NCBI GenBank assembly: GCA_021151615.1
Contig: JAGKXA010000181.1
Location: 1-8,965, forward strand
Length of the DNA stretch: 8,965 bases
Direction of reading: 5' to 3'
Source: Cellvibrionaceae bacterium
Lineage (GTDB): Bacteria > Pseudomonadota > Gammaproteobacteria > Pseudomonadales > Cellvibrionaceae
The notes beneath the pieces were generated by a model that was not told where the DNA came from, made no database searches, and saw only the letters and a program-made list of their open reading frames with translations. Numbering within the stretch: the first letter of the stretch is position 1; each line of letters begins with the position of its first letter. The position numbers and the translations under genes were made by a program. Positions 7,096-8,965 of the stretch are shown here, one piece after another.

Positions 7096-7202
7096 ACCAT
7101 GTGCACGATTTGGAATTGGCGTTGGTTCAATTGCAGACAAAAGCCCCTGCGTTGCAAGGAATTACCACCAAATTTCGCATCTATCTAAATCCTGCTAAGT
7201 AG
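7092..7202 (+). CDS. Small ORF of 36 codons coupled to ycaO, ended by repeat copy B
   Basis: The ATG at 7092 overlaps the ycaO stop in an ATGA arrangement, which favours coupled translation. The 36-residue product starts MNHVHDLELALVQL and ends YLNPAK; I recognise no family. Its stop, TAG (7200-7202), is the second to fourth base of the GTAGGG end of repeat copy B, so the repeat probably cut the reading frame. The same frame is open from 7203 through the rest of the repeat to a TAA at 7371-7373, within the 3' end of the convergent GNAT gene. It may be the remnant of a longer small gene, or a chance ORF. There is no independent ribosome site beyond the coupling. Confidence 0.35.
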   Translation: MNHVHDLELALVQLQTKAPALQGITTKFRIYLNPAK

Positions 7203-7281
7203 GGTGTCAATAAGCGCAGCGCATTGCACCTTGATCGAAGCCATCATGCGGCGCAATGCGCTGCGCTTATTGACGCCCTAC
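7199..7281. repeat. 83-bp palindromic repeat element, copy B
   Basis: The arms at 7199-7230 and 7250-7281 are inverted repeats that agree at 30 of 32 positions, around the spacer 7231-7249. The outer ends are GTAGGG and CCCTAC, as in copy A (1737-1819). Each arm can also fold on itself, CAAT (7208-7211) with ATTG (7223-7226) and matching bases on each side, so the element is a palindrome of palindromes. It lies between the convergent ycaO and GNAT genes. The remaining stretch 7282-7362 holds no gene that I can support. Copy B is the more symmetrical copy and may be the younger insertion. Confidence 0.9.
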
Positions 7282-7362
7282 AAGGTCAGGTAAACATTTA
7301 TCGTACTTGTGTAGATACCTATGCTAAAGCATTCGGGGATGACGCTGGTGAGAGCAAGGATA

Positions 7363-7857
7363 CTAGCCCTTAACCACATTCAGCCTCAACATCAGGGTCA
7401 TCGGATGCTGTGGCGATTCTTGGAAACCGTAGTGTTCGTAAAACTGCTTGGCGCGGTCGTGTAGGGCGTGGACGAGCAGAGCTCGCACGCCGGCGTTTTG
7501 TGACACGGTCACTGCTCGATTGAGTGCGTCTTGAAGCATTGCGGCGCCGAGTTTGATGCCTTGGGCACGATGATCAACGGCGAGTCGGGCTAACACCATC
7601 ACCGGAACTGGGTCTGGCATGTTTCGTCGCACGCCGCTCGTGGCCATCTGATGCGAAACCGCACCGGCTGCCATCGCGTAATAGCCATAAACACGGCCAT
7701 CCTGATCTGTAACGACGAAAGTCCGGCTGGCGCCACTGAGTTGGTTTGTCATTGCTCGGCGTTTAAGCCAGTCGTCGAGACTCGCTTCACCGCAGGTGAA
7801 TCCATCCAAAATGTGAGTGGCTACCAATGGCTGTGGTGCGCTCAGATTCAAATTCAT
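7363..7857 (-). CDS. tacT: GNAT acetyltransferase toxin of the TacT type
   Basis: TacT-type toxins acetylate the amino group of charged tRNAs with acetyl-CoA and stop translation until deacylation. The 164-residue length is typical. Visible features are the family opening (CGEASLDDWLKRRA, residues 22-35), the beta-strand and acetyl-CoA loop region LARLAVDHRAQGIKLGAAML (89-108), and the C-terminal FYEHYGF (139-145). Tyr140 in this motif corresponds to the catalytic tyrosine reported for Salmonella TacT. The second glycine position of the usual RxxGxG loop is Lys102 here (QGIKLG). The start at 7857 overlaps the antitoxin stop by four bases (ATGA), so expression is coupled. The family and pairing are secure; the tRNA specificity cannot be read from sequence. 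Confidence 0.92.
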   Translation of the reverse strand: MNLNLSAPQPLVATHILDGFTCGEASLDDWLKRRAMTNQLSGASRTFVVTDQDGRVYGYYAMAAGAVSHQMATSGVRRNMPDPVPVMVLARLAVDHRAQGIKLGAAMLQDALNRAVTVSQNAGVRALLVHALHDRAKQFYEHYGFQESPQHPMTLMLRLNVVKG

Positions 7858-8126
7858 GTCGTGCCAGTATTCCAGGGTGCCTTGACGGCTATCAGACGCT
7901 CAAGTCCGGGATTGGGGCTGGAAGGCGCATCGAGCATCGCGGTGAACTGTTTGAATTTATCGTCGTCCAGAGCGAAGAAAACCTGATCCAGCACAACCGA
8001 CTGGGCACGGTCGCAGGCGGCTTCGAGCATGAAGTCCGAACGGTTCTTACCCAGCAAGCTGGCAGCGTGATCAATCAGATCACGCTGTTCGGGCAAGGCT
8101 CGTAAATTGATGGCGGCGTCACGCAT
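7854..8126 (-). CDS. tacA: DUF1778 antitoxin of the TacA type
   Basis: This 90-residue protein is the cognate antitoxin of the GNAT toxin encoded directly after it. Residues about 4-50 form a ribbon-helix-helix DNA-binding region: AAINLRALPEQRDLIDHAA followed by SLLGKNRSDFMLEAACDRA, the DUF1778 pattern. The C-terminal half (VFFALDDDKFKQFTAMLDAP and onward) is the part that in this family wraps the toxin and blocks its acetyl-CoA site. AGGAG (8133-8137) lies six bases before the ATG at 8126. A strong promoter and repeated ATAC boxes upstream fit autoregulation by the toxin-antitoxin complex. Confidence 0.93.
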   Translation of the reverse strand: MRDAAINLRALPEQRDLIDHAASLLGKNRSDFMLEAACDRAQSVVLDQVFFALDDDKFKQFTAMLDAPSSPNPGLERLIAVKAPWNTGTT

Positions 8127-8151
8127 GGGATTCTCCTATTTTTCTATTCGC

Positions 8152-8218
8152 ATATACGCAATGAATACACAATGAATATACAAATTATCGTTGGGTGTGT
8201 ATCTATTGTCAATACACA
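8152..8218. promoter_or_regulatory. Clustered operator repeats of the tacAT operon
   Basis: Two tandem 11-bp units, AATGAATACAC (8160-8170) and AATGAATATAC (8171-8181), differ by one base, and a weaker related box with ATATAC lies at 8152-8157. Upstream of these, TGTGTAT (8196-8202) and ATACACA (8212-8218) form a perfect 7-bp inverted repeat with a 9-base spacer. ATAC is the shared core. The inverted repeat overlaps the -35 box and the tandem units lie at and just after the predicted transcription start. Ribbon-helix-helix antitoxins usually bind such multiple short sites, so this is the likely TacA/TacT operator. Confidence 0.55.
8184..8212 (-). promoter_or_regulatory. Predicted strong sigma-70 promoter of tacAT
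   Basis: On the minus strand a perfect TTGACA (8212-8207) is followed after 17 bases by GATAAT (8189-8184), five of six matches to TATAAT. Transcription would start near 8177 and leave a leader of about 50 bases before the tacA ATG at 8126. Confidence 0.75.
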
Positions 8219-8241
8219 TCAAGCACTTCAATTATTCCAAA

Positions 8242-8965
8242 TCACGAAGCGTAACTTTCAACCTTACGCGCCATATCAATAAAAGATTGCAGATAATCAG
8301 TGTCGTAGTCGACTTCTCTAACGCCGAGATAAATGTGTTTCTGAATACCGCTCTTGCCGAATCGAAGGGTGCGCAGTTGCAGATGCGGGGCGTAGTCTGT
8401 CACTAGCCATTTCGGCAATGCGGTTACGCCGCGGCCGCTGGCGACCATTTGCAGCATGATGTCGGTGGTTTCTATTGTTTTGTGTTTGCGCGGTGACACA
8501 TTGGCTGGTAGCAGGAACATGTTGAAGATGTCGAGACGTTCGATGGGGACTGGGTAGGTGATGAGCGTTTCTTCGCTTAGCTGTTCAGGATGGACTTCTT
8601 CCTGGTCAGCCCATGGGTGATCTTTATTCACGACTAACACCTGTTCGTAGTCGAAGACCGGTTCAAACCGCAGCCCAGGTTTTAATAACGGATCGGGCGT
8701 AACTAGTAGGTCTATTTCAAAACCAAACAGGGCGCCGATACCGCCAAACTGGAATTTCTGTTTAACGTCAACGTCGACCTGCGGCCAAGCGGCTAGGTAG
8801 CCGGAGACGATTTTCAGTAGCCATTGGTAGCAGGGATGGCATTCCATGCCGATGCGCAAGGTGCCGCGTTCGCCTTGTGCGTATTGGCGCAGGCGCTCTT
8901 CCGCCAGATTCAACTGTGGAATCAGCCGCTGAGCGACAGCGTGCAAATACTGGCCGCTTTGTGTC
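8242..8965 (-). CDS. LysR-family transcriptional regulator, MetR-like (5' end outside window)
   Basis: The window holds the last 240 codons; the N-terminal winged helix-turn-helix lies beyond the right edge. The visible part begins with the end of the DNA-binding region (LTQSGQYL-like pattern, seen as TQSGQYLHAV), then the linker helix, and then the effector-binding domain starting at GTLRIGMECHPCYQWL. ECHxCxQWL, the DLLVTPDP segment and VFDYEQVLVV all parallel E. coli MetR, which responds to homocysteine and controls methionine genes. A TTG at 8946 could be mistaken for a start, but the frame continues upstream and the match to LysR proteins does too. It reads toward tacAT, with 115 bases between them and no clear terminator. 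The family is secure; the regulated pathway is inferred, and the target gene may lie outside the window. Confidence 0.88.
   Translation of the reverse strand, partial: TQSGQYLHAVAQRLIPQLNLAEERLRQYAQGERGTLRIGMECHPCYQWLLKIVSGYLAAWPQVDVDVKQKFQFGGIGALFGFEIDLLVTPDPLLKPGLRFEPVFDYEQVLVVNKDHPWADQEEVHPEQLSEETLITYPVPIERLDIFNMFLLPANVSPRKHKTIETTDIMLQMVASGRGVTALPKWLVTDYAPHLQLRTLRFGKSGIQKHIYLGVREVDYDTDYLQSFIDMARKVESYAS

Noticed and set aside
8196..8218. The inverted repeat after the LysR gene as its terminator.
   Set aside because: It lacks a GC-rich stem and U-run, and it overlaps the -35 box of the tacAT promoter, which fits an operator better.

Overview
The window is a chromosome segment from a Pseudomonadota bacterium, probably beta- or gammaproteobacterial. 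The evidence is the sequence type of its conserved proteins: an ETF-ubiquinone oxidoreductase with a single C-terminal 4Fe-4S cluster, a YcaO protein that follows the Escherichia coli YcaO architecture, and a MetR-like LysR regulator. Base composition is moderate. The genus cannot be named from the sequence alone.

Layout, left to right: (1) 24-1715 (+), ETF-ubiquinone oxidoreductase. (2) 1737-1819, an 83-bp palindromic repeat (copy A) between two convergent genes; it also supplies the last codons and stop of scoB. (3) 1805-3182 (-), scoAB, the two subunits of a succinyl-CoA:3-ketoacid CoA-transferase, with a recognisable promoter and an overlapping inverted repeat. (4) 3337-4821 (+), a hipBA-type toxin-antitoxin operon (HTH antitoxin and HipA-family kinase) behind an 8-bp inverted-repeat operator. 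(5) 4831-7095 (+), a fused OsmC-YcaO protein with its own likely promoter. (6) 7092-7281, a 36-codon ORF that overlaps the ycaO stop and is closed by the second copy of the 83-bp repeat (copy B). (7) 7363-8218 (-), a tacAT-type toxin-antitoxin operon (DUF1778 ribbon-helix-helix antitoxin and GNAT toxin) with a near-consensus promoter packed with repeats. (8) 8242-8965 (-), the effector-binding part of a LysR regulator whose DNA-binding domain lies beyond the window.

How the genes fit together: the left third is metabolic. ETF-QO passes electrons from acyl-CoA and amino-acid dehydrogenases to quinone, and ScoAB activates acetoacetate, so both belong to fatty-acid, ketone-body or amino-acid breakdown. 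The centre and right are accessory: two unrelated toxin-antitoxin modules flank the OsmC-YcaO gene. By family knowledge all three touch translation (HipA kinases act on aminoacyl-tRNA synthetases, TacT-type GNATs on charged tRNA, and E. coli YcaO supports modification of ribosomal protein S12), but a shared function is only an inference from adjacency.

The points most worth a second look are the 83-bp nested palindrome, with a compensatory base change between copies and its capture into the end of scoB; the HipA kinase whose usual autophosphorylated serine position is glycine; the OsmC-YcaO fusion with a sharp internal codon-usage shift; and the operator architectures of the two toxin-antitoxin operons. 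I found no RNA genes, CRISPR arrays or complete insertion sequences.
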